Below are positions 32,948 through 44,976 of a stretch of DNA of 64,000 nt, in pieces. Origin of the DNA: Parus major (Eukaryota; Chordata; Aves; Passeriformes; Paridae); NCBI RefSeq assembly GCF_001522545.3, contig NC_031769.1, forward strand, positions 1,379,582 to 1,443,581, given 5' to 3'. Position 1 is the stretch's first letter; every line of letters starts with the position of its first letter. The position numbers and the translations under genes are program-made. Under the pieces are notes generated by a model. The model did not search any database and was not told the DNA's origin. It worked only from the letters and a program-made list of their open reading frames with translations.

Positions 32948-34120
32948 GCTCCAGAAGGACACAGGACCTCAGGATCTTGGCCTTATCCAAACACCCTGTA
33001 GAGGATTCCAGTGGTACCAGGCACCCAATCCAGGGAGGAAATCCTTATTTTAGTGATGTGGCAAACTCGGGGATCATGGGAGCCAGACAATCCGTGCTGG
33101 GAATTTCCTTGTGGAATCAGGGTGTGATTTCACCCAGAAAAGCTCATTTAGAAGCAACTGCTGAGCTGTCCAAGCCAGTTACAAGGACCAGAGGATAAAA
33201 ATTTCAGTGGTTTTGAGGGCATTCCGTGTGGTTTTATCTGTGTTTGAATAAAGGAACTATTTCTACTCAGAATTTCTGACCTCCATCCTTCTTTTGAGAC
33301 ACGACAGAGCACACTTAGAGAGGTTTGGCTGGCACAGCAATTAAAATAATTTGTTATGAGCTCAGGGGCGCAACCTCTGATCTCTCACAGGACTCAGCCC
33401 TTGGAATTGGGTGGCCAAGAACGATTGCCAGAAACTTCAGAAACCTTGGCGAGCTTCAAGATCACTTCATATCCCTTCTCCTCGCTAATGCATCCCGGGA
33501 ATCCGTCACGGCACGTGGGATTTCATCTCTCTGCACAGGATGAACCCCAAATCTCCAGCTCTGAGGTGAAAACCAAACCGTGGAAGGTTTGCCTTTAGCA
33601 CTGTGTTCTTTACTGTTCAATGATGCCGAATTTTCAAAATTTCCTGATGCAATGACAATACTTGATGTAGTATGAGTATTTAAACCCCATTAACTCTTGT
33701 GTATGCAAAATCTTGAACCTTTCACATCAGTCAGTCCCTGAGATTACTTCTCCAGCTGTTCCAGCTGTGAAGGGAAGACTAAAAGAGATGTGATTGTTTT
33801 CAGGAGGATGCAGAAGCGACCAAAGCTTTTGAAGAAGATATGGAAGCTCTACCAGCAAGGAACATTCCATCTCCTGGTCAATTGGACACTTCCATCTCCA
33901 AGGAAGGCCGTGGGATAAGTTGGAGAAAGAAACAAGCTCGCCAATTTCTTCTACCGCTTTCCAGATTTCTGTGGACTTTAAGGGGATTAGAGATGTGTTT
34001 TTGTGATCCACAGCCATGTGATGATATCTGAATCGACAAATCATGGAGATATTATTTGGGAGAGATGAGCAAAGGTCTAAAAATCCCAGGTGGGACAGGA
34101 CTGGAGGCAGCTGCACACAC
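32948..34120. other. Possible decayed ERV-like segment, unconfirmed
   Basis: A 'ggataaaaat' TATA-like word at 33192 is followed by AATAAA at 33247-33252 and a pyrimidine-rich stretch, a layout seen in LTRs. Beyond it, 33727-34116 is open for 129 codons on the minus strand. On the plus strand a frame beginning near 33800 (…[20 protein letters not shown]…) is open to 34031. I recognise neither protein. Frames on both strands suggest low stop density by chance, or an old coding relic. Confidence 0.2.
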
Positions 34121-36700
34121 CTTGCACACCTGGAAGGAGGAGTATTCCAGAGCTTCTCCTGAGGAACAGGGACCCTGCCTGAGCTGGATCTCCAGTGGTC
34201 CAGCTTTATCCATGGGATTGTGATTCTCTGGGATTTGTCACATTATGCTTTGCCTGATTTACAGTGGGTGGCCCTCAGGGTTATTCCCATCCCGTGTTTC
34301 CCTTGGCACTCACCGTCATTCCCAGCCCCTTTCCCGGTTTTGCCTTTCCAGTCTGTACCCGCCACATCCCCGAATCCCAAACCTTTCTAATGGAAAACAA
34401 AGTGAAAGGATTACGTTTGTTCCTCTCTCTATCTTACACAACCACGGAGTTCAGGTGTCTTTTGTCCCACTAAAATCCCCAAGGATTTCATTTTGGAATA
34501 AAAAGAGTCTTCTTCCTTCCAAAATGCCTCAGTCTTTTATGACTTTTACGACTTTTATGACTTTTATGACCAAAGCCTCGCTTAAGTGCTTTGGAAAATT
34601 TGATCCTGGCTTCACATAAACCTGAGATCAGCCCTGATTTAATTCCAAGGCAGAGGGAATGAGGAAATAGCAGGAGTTTGCTGTTCGGAAGGAGAAGGGG
34701 GGATGGGAGAAGAGGACAATTAAATGGGAATTATTTGGCTCTGCGCTCATCCCAAGGGACTGCTCTGGTTCCATAATCTAATTTAAATGTTGACCTTTGC
34801 GTTGTCAGTGTAAAACCCAAACATATTAAACATGGCCTGGGGTTCCTGTACAAGATACTGCAAATTGAGGAAGAGGGGGAGAGGGCTGGAATATCCTGGA
34901 GCCAAAGGAAAGACCTGAGTGATAGATGAGGCCCTGGGGAGGGCAGTGTTAAGATTTCCTGTCTTCTCCAAAAACCTTAAAAAAAAAAAAGGAGATTTCG
35001 CATTTATGTGTGGTTGATGCATTCAGGTTTCTCTTTTCCTGATTTTTTTTTTTTTGTTTGTTTGGAAAGAGAAGGGGGAAAAAATCATCCCCTGGGATTT
35101 TGATTGGGAATCTTGCCAGGTTTCTGTCATCACCAGGAAAATGGTTCCTTCAGCAGACACATCTGGGTAACTTCACGCCCATTCCTGATGGGAGCTGTCA
35201 AATCCTGTCCGGAGAGCAACGGGAATGGCTCCCCATTCCCAGAGGGAAAAAAGAGGAAGATTTGTTTTGTTTGGGTGGATTGGGAGGAGAACAGATAATT
35301 TCTTAGAGACAACACCTTCACTGCTCGTTGTAGCACTGGGGTGTTTTCCTGATTTTCCCATCTTCTATCCCAACCCCCTTTTCCCGTTTTCTTCGCCGTA
35401 AACCTGGAAACACATTTTAAAAAAAATAAAATTAAAGATTTCTTGACCTCTCGACATAATTATGGGTTCTGCCTCTAAACAGAGGTGCAAGGAGGCACAA
35501 AGTAAATAAATATGAACTGAGAAATACATAAGGGTCTGGATATAAATATGGAAATACTTGGTGGTGTAAAATTTCGTAATTTGTGTGTAAATTGTGTGAG
35601 CAAATCAGAGAACAGCCCTTGAGAGGCCTTGGAAAGACCTGTGGAGATCGGCTGAGGTTGGGAAGAGTCTTCTGGAAAAGTCTTCCAAATCCTTCTGAAG
35701 CCGATGGGAAAGGCCAGGGGCAGTTTGTGCCAGCTCTTTATGGATGCAAGCATGGAATAGAGGTGAACCAAACATTCCCAAATTTTCTGCAGGTTTGGAG
35801 AAATAACTTTGTGTTTCCTGGCTGCAAACAGGTGACTCACGGTGCCTCCAGGTCCTTGTTCCCTCCTCTTCCCTCTCCTGGAAATTCTCAGGGTGAAGCC
35901 TAGGGAAGGAAATGAGCCTGGCTCTCGTGAGTTGTGGGTTTTTATTGAGCCCTCAAGTCCAGAGCAGGAAAAGAAACCTCGGAAAGAGCACGGGTGAGGA
36001 CCAGGATTATCCACTGCTCCCGAGCCCCAAGAATTCATGGAGCTCTGGATGATTTTGAAGAAGCTTCTGGTAAAATCTGCTGGGAAACTTCCTCCTCCCG
36101 TCATTTTTATCACTCCTCAAATATGAAACTGAGTTATGGGGGGAAGTTTGAAAGGCCAGGGAAGTCTGTGGGAATCCTTGCCCGGGATTTTTGGGATTGA
36201 ACCCTAATCCTTTCCAGGACTAAGCTTTTCCATGAATCACCAGCCTGGGAATTAAACTGCATTTTTGAAGTGTTTCAGAATATCCCCAATAAAAAGGACA
36301 AATTCCAGCAGCCTTGTAGATAAACTAAACTTTGTCCCAGGCTGCTGGAGCTCCTAAAATTCCTTCTTGGATATTCCATAGCAGCCGTAACTGGGATTAT
36401 TGCCCTTGTAAGTTATTTTTCCCATCATTTATTACGGCGCACGTGGGGTCCATAAAGCCACCTTGCAATAAACTATGGAAAAATAAAATCATAAAAATAC
36501 TCCCCAAAAAAATCCCAGGACATAAAAAATGCAGGAGGAAGAAAGAGCCCTGCCATTGGAAAATAAAAAATGAAATAAGAGATGAATTAAATAAAAGAAC
36601 ATTATTAGAAAAGGGTTTCTTAAACTGGAATAGTATTATAAAATTAATTAATATTGATGGGAAAATAGTGCCAAAAGTTACCTAAACTGCAAAGAAAAAA
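34121..36700. other. Unique non-coding stretch
   Basis: A short 10-bp tandem ('cttttatga') lies at about 34534-34574. The minus-strand frame at 35475-36113 (212 codons) is the longest non-repetitive frame of the window but has no recognisable domain. An overlapping 106-codon frame is open on the other strand. Confidence 0.45.
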
Positions 36701-37165
36701 TGATTATTATTATTTTTATTTTTATTTTTATTATTTTTATTATTATTATTACTACTACTATTACTATTACTATTACTATTATTATTATTATTATTATTAC
36801 AACTATTACTACTATTACTATTACTATTAATAATAATAAATAATAAATTAATAAATATTGATATAAAATTAATAAATAATAATGACTATTCATGGTTATA
36901 TTATAAATAATATAACATAACATAACTAATATATATTAATTAATAATTAATATACTGGTTAATTTATTAATTATTAATTAATATATTATTAATATTTATT
37001 AATTAGAATATTATAAACAATATAATATTATATAATTAATAAATTTTAATATAATTTAATACAGTAATCATAATAATGATAATAATAATAATAGTAATGA
37101 ATTTTATATACTATGAACAATTTATTATATTATAATGTATAATTTATTATTAATAGTAATATTAA
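36701..37165. repeat. AT-rich (ATT)n / (ACT ATT)n tract
   Basis: ATT, ACT and AAT triplets grade into TAATTAATTA-like low-complexity DNA. Confidence 0.9.
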
Positions 37166-39043
37166 TAGTATTTCTTCTTTTAAGGTACAAGAACAGTGTA
37201 AGAAGTTGAATATTTCCACTCTCAGAATTAAAAAAAAAAATTAAATTTAAATTTAAAATTAAAAAAAAATAACTTTATGCAAAATTGTAAATAATCCTGC
37301 CCTGAGTTTTCCAGCTATTGAGGGGCCTCCCAGGAAGTTTTAATTCGCTCAATTTCTGTGTGTTAATTTTTATTTAATTTTATTTTTGTCCAAAATTTTT
37401 TGTCTTGGAGTATCACAAGGTTGGAGGCAGGTGAGAAAAATTCCAAAGAAAGTCCCGGTTATCTCCATGTCTGAAGTGGAATCTGAGCCCAGGATATATT
37501 TCTGTTATTCCATAATAAGTAGAACAGATAAGGAATTATTTCCCGGAAAACAGTGGATTGTCCCCCCACACAGAAACCCTCAATCAACCAACCCCCAAAA
37601 GACAAAATCTTATTATTTTTTTTTTTTTCCCCAATTTTTCCTTGCAATATTCCATCAAAATGAGGAGATCCTGGGAAAAGTGACAACCTTGGAGAAGCCA
37701 GTGGTGGCCACAGAGCCCTTAAAGCTGAGGATCTCCCTCAAAATCCAGGAAAAAAATCAACTTTGGTTGTTCCCTCTCGAATTTCCTGGGAAGAAAACAA
37801 GAAACCTCTGGCAGGCTTCAAACACTGTCTGTATTAAAAAATAAAATAGAATTTTTTATATTCTCATAAAGAGCTTTTTTGTATCCTCACAAATTCCTCT
37901 GGGAATGAGAAGAATGTTCCTAACCTGAGAGAGCACAAACTGGATCTGATTCCAAGAAATCCAGATCCAGAAAATTCCTGATGGACACTGAGTGGGAAGA
38001 ACTGGGATTTTCAACGCTGCAGGAAGATTTTGAGTGGTCAGTGCTGGAAAGAAGATGATTTTACAATTATTTGATTATTTCTTTACCAATCCAGACATGG
38101 ATTTTATCATCAATTTTACCAATTTTACCATCAAAACTTGGATGATTATTTAATTATTTTAGTTTTAAATAATTTACATTTAGTTTTTAAAATAATTGTA
38201 ATTATATTATTTTTATTGAAATTACGTCCTCCAAGTAGAAATTCCCTCTAGGGGGGATCCCTGCCTTGCAGGATTGTTATCCCACCACTCATCCGGTGTG
38301 ATCCCGCTGAATTTATGGAGAAGACAACCCCAAACTTTAACTGGAATAAATCCATTTTGTGAAGCCAAGGCTGGTAGGAAAACCTGAGTGTGCCAGAGAA
38401 ATCTCTTTACACAGCCTTTGTCCTAAATATTTGTCAGCTGAAACTCAAAGAAAACTCCTTTTCTTTTTTTGGGATGGACCAGAGGATTTTTAGGAGCCTA
38501 TATTTGGGTTTTTTTATGAACTCCAAGCTGAACATCTGAAATTTTTGAAAGTTCTCCGATGGCTTAATCTTGAAGCGGTGAAACTTCCCGTGGAACTTTC
38601 TAATCTCAGGAACCGAAATTCAAAATATTTCACTCTTGTTGAATTTAAACTCAGATAAAATCCTTGATTTAGTCTTCAATGGCAAAAGAAGATAATTTTA
38701 TAATTCAGATTAAAACTTCTGAGCTCATTTGAATTTGCTGTTTCATTCAGTTGTTTTGAAGCCTGGTCCTGACTTATATTGAGACGTTTTTTGTGCAAGG
38801 AAAGGGAAGCTTTGAGCAGCACAATTTTGGGATTAAGCCTGGAAATCCCTAAACTGAAAAACTGGAGGCTCATGGTCGCCTTCAGCCACCCTTTGGGCTC
38901 ATTGGTGTTGCTGGGACAGGGATCATTTCGCCTTTTTTCAACACCCTACACATTTCCTTTAAAAAATATCTTTTTGGAGAATGTCCAGATTTAAATACTT
39001 ACCTGTCTGAGTGTTTAAATTCTCTTTTTTTTGCCTTTCCCAG
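37166..39043. other. Unique AT-rich non-coding stretch
   Basis: A 152-codon plus frame at 37386-37844 shows no domain. No mobile element recognised. Confidence 0.5.
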
Positions 39044-39144
39044 GCATGGAGGTGTCGGAGCTGAGCTTTGAAGCCCCTGAGCGAAGCAGGAGCCCCCGGC
39101 TCATCCCAGCACCTGCAAACTCCAAAGCCAAGGCAAAGCCCTGA
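39044..39144 (+). other. Candidate terminal-exon-like segment
   Basis: A long pyrimidine tract ending 'ttgcctttcccag' precedes position 39044, the form of a strong splice acceptor. From ATG 39046 a frame of 32 codons reads MEVSELSFEAPERSRSPRLI and continues Lys/Ala-rich to a TGA at 39142-39144. An AATAAA polyadenylation-like hexamer lies at 39636-39641, so a 3' terminal exon of about 0.6 kb is possible. The other two phases hit stops within 30 bases of the acceptor, which rules out an internal coding exon ending at the GTGAAC donor-like site at 39253. No partner exon was found, and a non-coding RNA exon or chance are equally possible. Confidence 0.2.
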
Positions 39145-39635
39145 TGAAACTGTGGAATTTTTCCATCATTTCCAAAGGAGCTCCGGCCCTGCCAATGGAA
39201 AACCTTGGATTGAGGTCCGTGGATTTATCACCAAGCCTGCCCTGACCCCCAGGTGAACTTCACGCTCTGGTTGAAACCTCTCCCCTTGCCATGGGTGTCT
39301 GCCCATCCTGGCTCTGCTCGGCCTCCGGCGCTGAATTCCTGCTTCCAACAGGTCGGGAGGAGAAGTTGTGTGGTTTTCCAGCTGGGTCGAACCTTCGAGG
39401 GCCCCGTGCTGGAAATTCATCGCCGCTGAATCACACCCATGAGCTCAGCTCCTGCAAGACTTAACAGCTGTGGAATTTCCCAAGGAAATTCTGGAGTCTC
39501 CGTCATTTTTTCTCTGGGGCTGTCATTCCACTGTTGGACAATCCCAGGAAACTGCTCCTCTCCCAAATCCTGGGTTCTGTGTTTAGGGGAAACCTGGCAT
39601 TTTCTGCTCTCAAAGAGCTATGAAAATATTAATTA

Positions 39636-39641
39636 AATAAA
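39636..39641 (+). terminator. AATAAA polyadenylation-like signal
   Basis: Canonical hexamer about 490 bp after the candidate stop at 39144. The hexamer is common in AT-rich DNA, so its link to a transcript is a guess. Confidence 0.2.
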
Positions 39642-39721
39642 GAAATTTATGCTTCCATATGCATTAACCCTCGTTTCCATACGTGATTATGGTAATTTCC
39701 TAGACAATCACTAGCAATCCA

Positions 39722-40150
39722 ACTAATTAGTTGGCTTAAAATTAAAAATATTATTAAAACATTTAATATTTTAATATTAATTATTAATAATAAATAATTT
39801 AAATATTAATAATTATCATTACATTAATATTAATTTAGTACTATTTAATTTAATATTCTTATTAATTAAGCAAATTTTAATTTACTATTAAAAATAAAAA
39901 TAATTTCTAGAAACAAAAATTTTCTTTCCAGTGGACATCAAATCTCTAACAGAGACCTGGAGATTAAACCCTGCAGTTTAATATTTTTAAAATTAATTTA
40001 AAATAATAGTAATTAATTTAATTTTAATATAAATTACTATTAATAATATTTTAATTTTTATTTTTATTTTAATTTTACATTTTAATTTTAATTTTAAATG
40101 TTAATATTAATTTTAATATTAATATTTTTACTTCATTTATTAATGAATTA
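39722..40150. repeat. AT-rich TTAATATTAA low-complexity DNA
   Basis: Long runs of TTAA, ATTA and TTTTAA words with a short non-repetitive island at about 39905-39985. Confidence 0.85.
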
Positions 40151-42004
40151 ACTACTTTATTAATAGTTTTTACTTCACCTTTTCTTCTCTTTTTCGCAGT
40201 TTCTCCTGTCAAGCTGCATTCCTGGTGACCACTGACATTCCTGCAAAACCTAAAATGGAGCTGACCGTAAACATTCTCTATCCAGGTGAACAGCACGGGG
40301 AAGAAATCAAAAGGAAGATTCTCTGGAATGCTTCAGGAGAAGGAAAATTCTCAGGATCGTTTTCTTGAAATTGTCTCCCGAGAATCCTTGGAGGTTTGTC
40401 CTTCAGTCAGGAGATAAACTTCCACTTCTCCTCCTGTGATCCAAGCTGAGCCCCGCATCTCTCTGCCACCAATTATCCTTTAATTATCTCCTTCACTCCC
40501 AGTCCTTGGAATTCTGGGGCTCCTTCTTCTCTTCTAAGCTTTGAATACTGAAATCTTTTGGTGACGCCTGTGGATCCTCCAGCTCCGCTTGGGAACCACG
40601 CAGGTTTTCCAGAGGTCCTGTGCCGTGGGTGGGATCCCTGTGCTGGTGTCTCCATTCGTCCAGAGCCTCCACCAATCCACAAGTTTATCTGGAGAACCGC
40701 AACTTGCCTGAAGGGAGTTTAGTTCCCTCAGAACCCAAAATTCGGGTGATCAGCTCATAGATAATTGTTCTGGGCTCACCTGTGTTATTCCTCAGGATCC
40801 ACCTGGTTTCCCAAGGATTATAATGGGAATTTCCATGTCTGGCTCAGAGGAACTCACCAGCACTGAAAAGTGGTCTCAGGGCTCTGAACAAACACCTAAA
40901 TCCCACCCCAAACATTCCCAATTCATCTCTCCCTCTCTCTGCTGCTTCCCACTTGACATCTCCATCCAACCAATAAATCCTGAACCAGATCGAATTGTCC
41001 TCTGGATGGACCTGCCTCTTTTTATTGGCTACCAAGAAACCCAGAAAACTGGCCCGGGCTTAAGATTGAACTTTTAGTGGGCTGAGATTAGTGAAATTCA
41101 ATTCCACCTTAAACACACAGGGACGTTGTGAGCACTAGTTCATATTTTATCAATAACCATCTGCAGCTGAACTCCGGGGAAAATTCACGGGGAAGAGGTT
41201 GGAGATTTATAGATATGTGGGTGAAGGGTTATAAAACGCACGCGGGTGTGCGTATTTCAAAACCCGTGTCTGTGCACATATTTATCCCTACCTGTATATT
41301 TATCCAGGCCAAGAGAGATGAATACTTTCCCTATGGTGCATTCCCTGGAATGAGAATATTTCAGAGCCAGTGGGATTTGTCAGAACCGTCTGGCCTGGTG
41401 TTAAATGCAAGATCAGATGGAGATACGGGGCAACACGAGGAAAAATATTGCTCGTTTCACCATTTCTGTCTGCTCGGAGCGGCGCTGGCTGCGCAGCCGG
41501 GGCCGGAGCGATGACGCCCGTGCAGACAGCCAGGAGGGGAGGGATGTGATAAATGAGGGATTGAGAGGTGGGGAGGTTTGGCTCCTCACGCTCCCAGTGA
41601 CTCAGGCGGCGTGGAAGAGCCGTCCCAGCGTCGAGGCAGGAAGCCTTCCATAAAAACATGAGCGGCAGCAGAGGCTGGGATCAGCCCAGGACTTCGGGCT
41701 GCTGATTTTTTGGTGCTTCTCGTGGTCTGTTGTTGCTGGATGGTTGGGAATTGGTGCCAGATGTGCTGCATCTGCTCCTCGCAGCAAGGGGAACCTTTTC
41801 CAGCGGGTGTTTCTCATTATCCCAACATTAATTTTCCCTGTCCTACCCATAAACAGTCACACAACTTCACTGAAGCCTGTGGAAGGTCAGGCCAGTGGGG
41901 AAAACTCCAGAGGTCAGCCAGGTTCTGCCACACTGACCTTGTTTAGGAATCCAGAGGTTCAAAGGGAAGGATTATGAGAAGCAAAGATGTGAACATCGTT
42001 CATC
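40151..42004. other. Unique stretch with a CpG cluster at 41470-41650
   Basis: Most of the span has no recognisable feature. 41470-41650 is locally GC- and CpG-rich and contains the 12-bp palindrome GGCTGCGCAGCC (41487-41498), GATGACGCCC, and TGACTCA (41598-41604). No coding exon was recognised. Confidence 0.4.
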
Positions 42005-42190
42005 CATGGTGCCCCAAACTCAGTCCTAAATCCTGGGTTCATCCCAGCTGGGAGATGCTTCCTAAACTCAGTCCTAAATCCTGGATCTGGGGCTCATCTC
42101 AGCTGGGAGATGCTTCCTAAACTCAGTCCTAAATCCTGGATCTTGGGCTCATCTCAGCTGTGAGATACTTCCTAAACTCAACCCTAATCC
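42005..42190. repeat. ~62-bp tandem repeat, three copies
   Basis: 'cctaaactcagtcctaaatc', then 'ctcatctcagctgggagatg', recur three times before the pentamer tract. Confidence 0.9.
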
Positions 42191-42195
42191 CTGAT

Positions 42196-42324
42196 TCTCT
42201 CATCTCATCTCCTCATCTCATCTCATCATCTCATCTCATCTCATCTCATCTCATCTCATCTCATCTCATCTCATCTCATCTCATCTCATCTCATCTCATC
42301 TCATCTCATCTCATCTCATCTCAT
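42196..42324. repeat. (ATCTC)n microsatellite
   Basis: About 24 near-perfect pentamers. Confidence 0.97.
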
Positions 42325-42499
42325 TGATGCTTCCAAACTCAGGCCTAAACCCCTGATCTCTGGGCTCATCCCATCTGTAGAACAGGATAAAACAAATGCT
42401 GCCTTTCCCTAATTAAAATAAAAGATGATCAGAGCAGGGACTCTCTCTTAAATGTCTGTGTGGAGTCACACGTGGACAGCCGTGTCTGTGATGTGTTCT

Positions 42500-43030
42500 A
42501 CTTATATTTATATATATTTGTATTAGTATTAGTATTAGTATTTATATTATATTATAGTATATATTATATTATAGTATATATTATATTATATTATATCATA
42601 TCATATTATATCATATAATATCATATCATATTATATTATAGTATATATTATATTATATTATATTATATTATATTATATTATATTATATTATATCATATTA
42701 TATTATATTATAGTATATTATATTATATTATATTATAGTATAGTATAGTATAGTATATTATAGTATATTATAATATATTATATTATATTATAGTATATCA
42801 TATTATATTATATTATATTATGTTATGTTATATTATATTATATTATATTATATTTACTTTTTATTTTATTTTATTTTATTTTATTTTTATTTTTATTTTT
42901 ATTTTTATTTTTATTTTTATTTTTATTTTTATTTTTATTTTTATTTTTATTTTTATTTTTTTTATTTTTATTTTTATTTTTATTTTTATTTTTATTTTTT
43001 TTATTTTTATTTTTATTTTATTTTTTTTGT
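42500..43030. repeat. (ATATT)n then (ATTTT)n/(ATTTTT)n microsatellite
   Basis: ATATT pentamers with TATAG and TATCA variants run to about 42850. They are followed by ATTTT pentamers and then ATTTTT hexamers. Phe/Ile/Tyr-rich frames here are translations of the repeat. Confidence 0.97.
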
Positions 43031-44414
43031 ATTTATGCATATATATATATTTATACAGCAACGTGTGGGGTCTCTTAGGGAGCAATCTCCCTTCAAAACA
43101 AGCACGACTTAGTGACTTTTTAAATCACTCTGACTTCACTGGGGCATCTTCCAACACCTTCAAAAAAATCAAAACATGTATTTTTGATGATGTTCTCGAC
43201 AGAAAGAGATGTGTTAAAGGCATAAATGTTCCTGAACAGCAGGGGAGATAACCTGGGAGCTGTGAACGCAGTCCCAGGGAGGCTGTTTCTCCTCAGGATA
43301 TTTGGGATGAGCAGTGACAAGCCGAGGACCCCCCAGGTCACCGTTATCTCCCGTTATATCACCGTTATCTCCTCCAGTGGCTCCACGCTGAATCCGCGGG
43401 GTCCTGGATCCGCTGAGAGCGGATGGGCGGCTTGATCCTGGTGTCAAGAGCAGGGGGCTGAAATCCCGGAGCTTTCCGGCTGCCTGGGATCTCCGGAGCC
43501 GCCGTCCCAGGACATCCGTCCCCGCTGACAGCCCCCTCAAGGCTTGGCTCACACCCTCCTGCCTGGAGGCTTTGGTGCTGCTGTCACCTGCCAAAGGATG
43601 GAGTGGGAGGCCTTGGGGCCGCTGGAAAAACACTCAGCCCGGGAAGGTGCTTGGGACAGGGTGTTCCAGCCGTCAGGAACTCCCGGGCAGATTGGGAATC
43701 CTCTCTGAGTGCGCTGGAGGTGCTGAAGATGAAACCACTTTGACTTGAATCTAAATTTTCAACCTGAATTGGAGCTTCCATCCGAATCTCAGGGCCTGAG
43801 CCACCTTTAAAACTTAGATTTTTAATTGAGTGGAGATTGGAATTAAACAGCTACAATTTCCTGGTCATGTTTTTTGTTTTTTTCTTTTTTTCTTTTTCCT
43901 TGAAAAATAATGTTCCATTTTCCTTCTGAAAAATAAGAAGGAAAAAGGGAAATCTCAGCAAGTGCTAAAAATGGAAAACCAATTATTTTGCTATAGGAAA
44001 AGAACTGTACAATAAGCCACTCTTTTTTTGGGTTAAATCATGAGGAAAATGTCACAATAAATGCCAAGGAATAGCAGGGATTGAGGACAGGGGGAGGAGG
44101 AAGGTGCCAGCAAGGACAGTGTGACAAGTGGGGACGTGATTGCTCAGTGAAGGAGTTGTTTTGGAGCTTCGTGGAACTGCAGGTCAGAGGTGGCGATTCC
44201 GTGCTCAAGTGGCTCTCCTTGGATAAAATCACCTCTCACGTTTCATCAAATTCCCTGTCCTAACCCCAAAATATTCCCGTTATCAGAGCTGGGATTCCTG
44301 GGCCTTCGCTGTCCCCACACAAACAACGGGGCAGCAGCAGGATCAGCCTCTGGAGGTGTCTCCTTTTCCCTCCTGAGGGGTGGAGAAAGCTGGAATCCTT
44401 ATTTGAACCATCCA
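43031..44414. other. Unique stretch with a GC-rich patch
   Basis: 43325-43560 is CpG-rich and includes two copies of 'caccgttatctc' separated by 'ccgttata'. No exon-like frame was recognised. Confidence 0.4.
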
Positions 44415-44496
44415 AGAGAATCCCAGAATCCCAGACTGGCATGGCTTGGGAGGGACCTTAAAGATCATCCAGTTCCATGGGCAGGGGCCACCTCGT
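44415..44496 (-). mobile_element. CR1 3' fragment
   Basis: 'gagaatcccagaatcccaga', 'gggagggaccttaaagatca' and 'ttccatgggcaggggccacc'. Confidence 0.87.
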
Positions 44497-44740
44497 GGGC
44501 TCAGAAAGTTTAATTGCAGATGTGACTAAGGGACAGGAAAATGAAGGAATTTAGGTGGGAGAAGCAGCTGTTTGTCAGAGGGATTTGGCCCAACAGGAAT
44601 TCTCCAGGAGTCCTTTGCAAAGGCAAACCCATCCCAGAGGAAAGAATCCCCCTTTCCCACTCGGGATTATCTCCTTCCCATGGACCAGGTGGATGTTTGG
44701 AAAAGTTCTCCTGGTCCAAAATCAAAGGCATCCAGAGCTG

Positions 44741-44976
44741 GTGCGAGGTTTGGGTTCAAGGGGACCTTGAAGCTCATCCAGTGCCACCCCTGCCATGGGC
44801 AGGGACAGCTCCCAATATCCCAGGTGCTCCAAGCCCATCCGACCTGGACTTGGGCACTTCCAGGGATCCAGGGGCAGCCACAGCTGCTCTGGGAATTCCA
44901 TCCCAGCCCTTCACCACCCTCAAAGCCAGGAATTCCTTCCCAAAATCCCATCTGAATCTATCATCCTTTATCTTAG
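44741..44976 (-). mobile_element. CR1 3' end
   Basis: 'ggtttgggttcaaggggacc', 'tgccatgggcagggacagct' and 'aattccatcccagcccttca', then 'ccaggaattccttcccaaaa'. The octamer tail is missing at the left end. Confidence 0.93.

Noticed and set aside
35475..36113. 212-codon minus-strand frame, longest non-repetitive one
   Set aside because: No domain, low-complexity hydrophobic end, a 106-codon frame on the other strand, and a length not far from the chance expectation. Kept only as a note.
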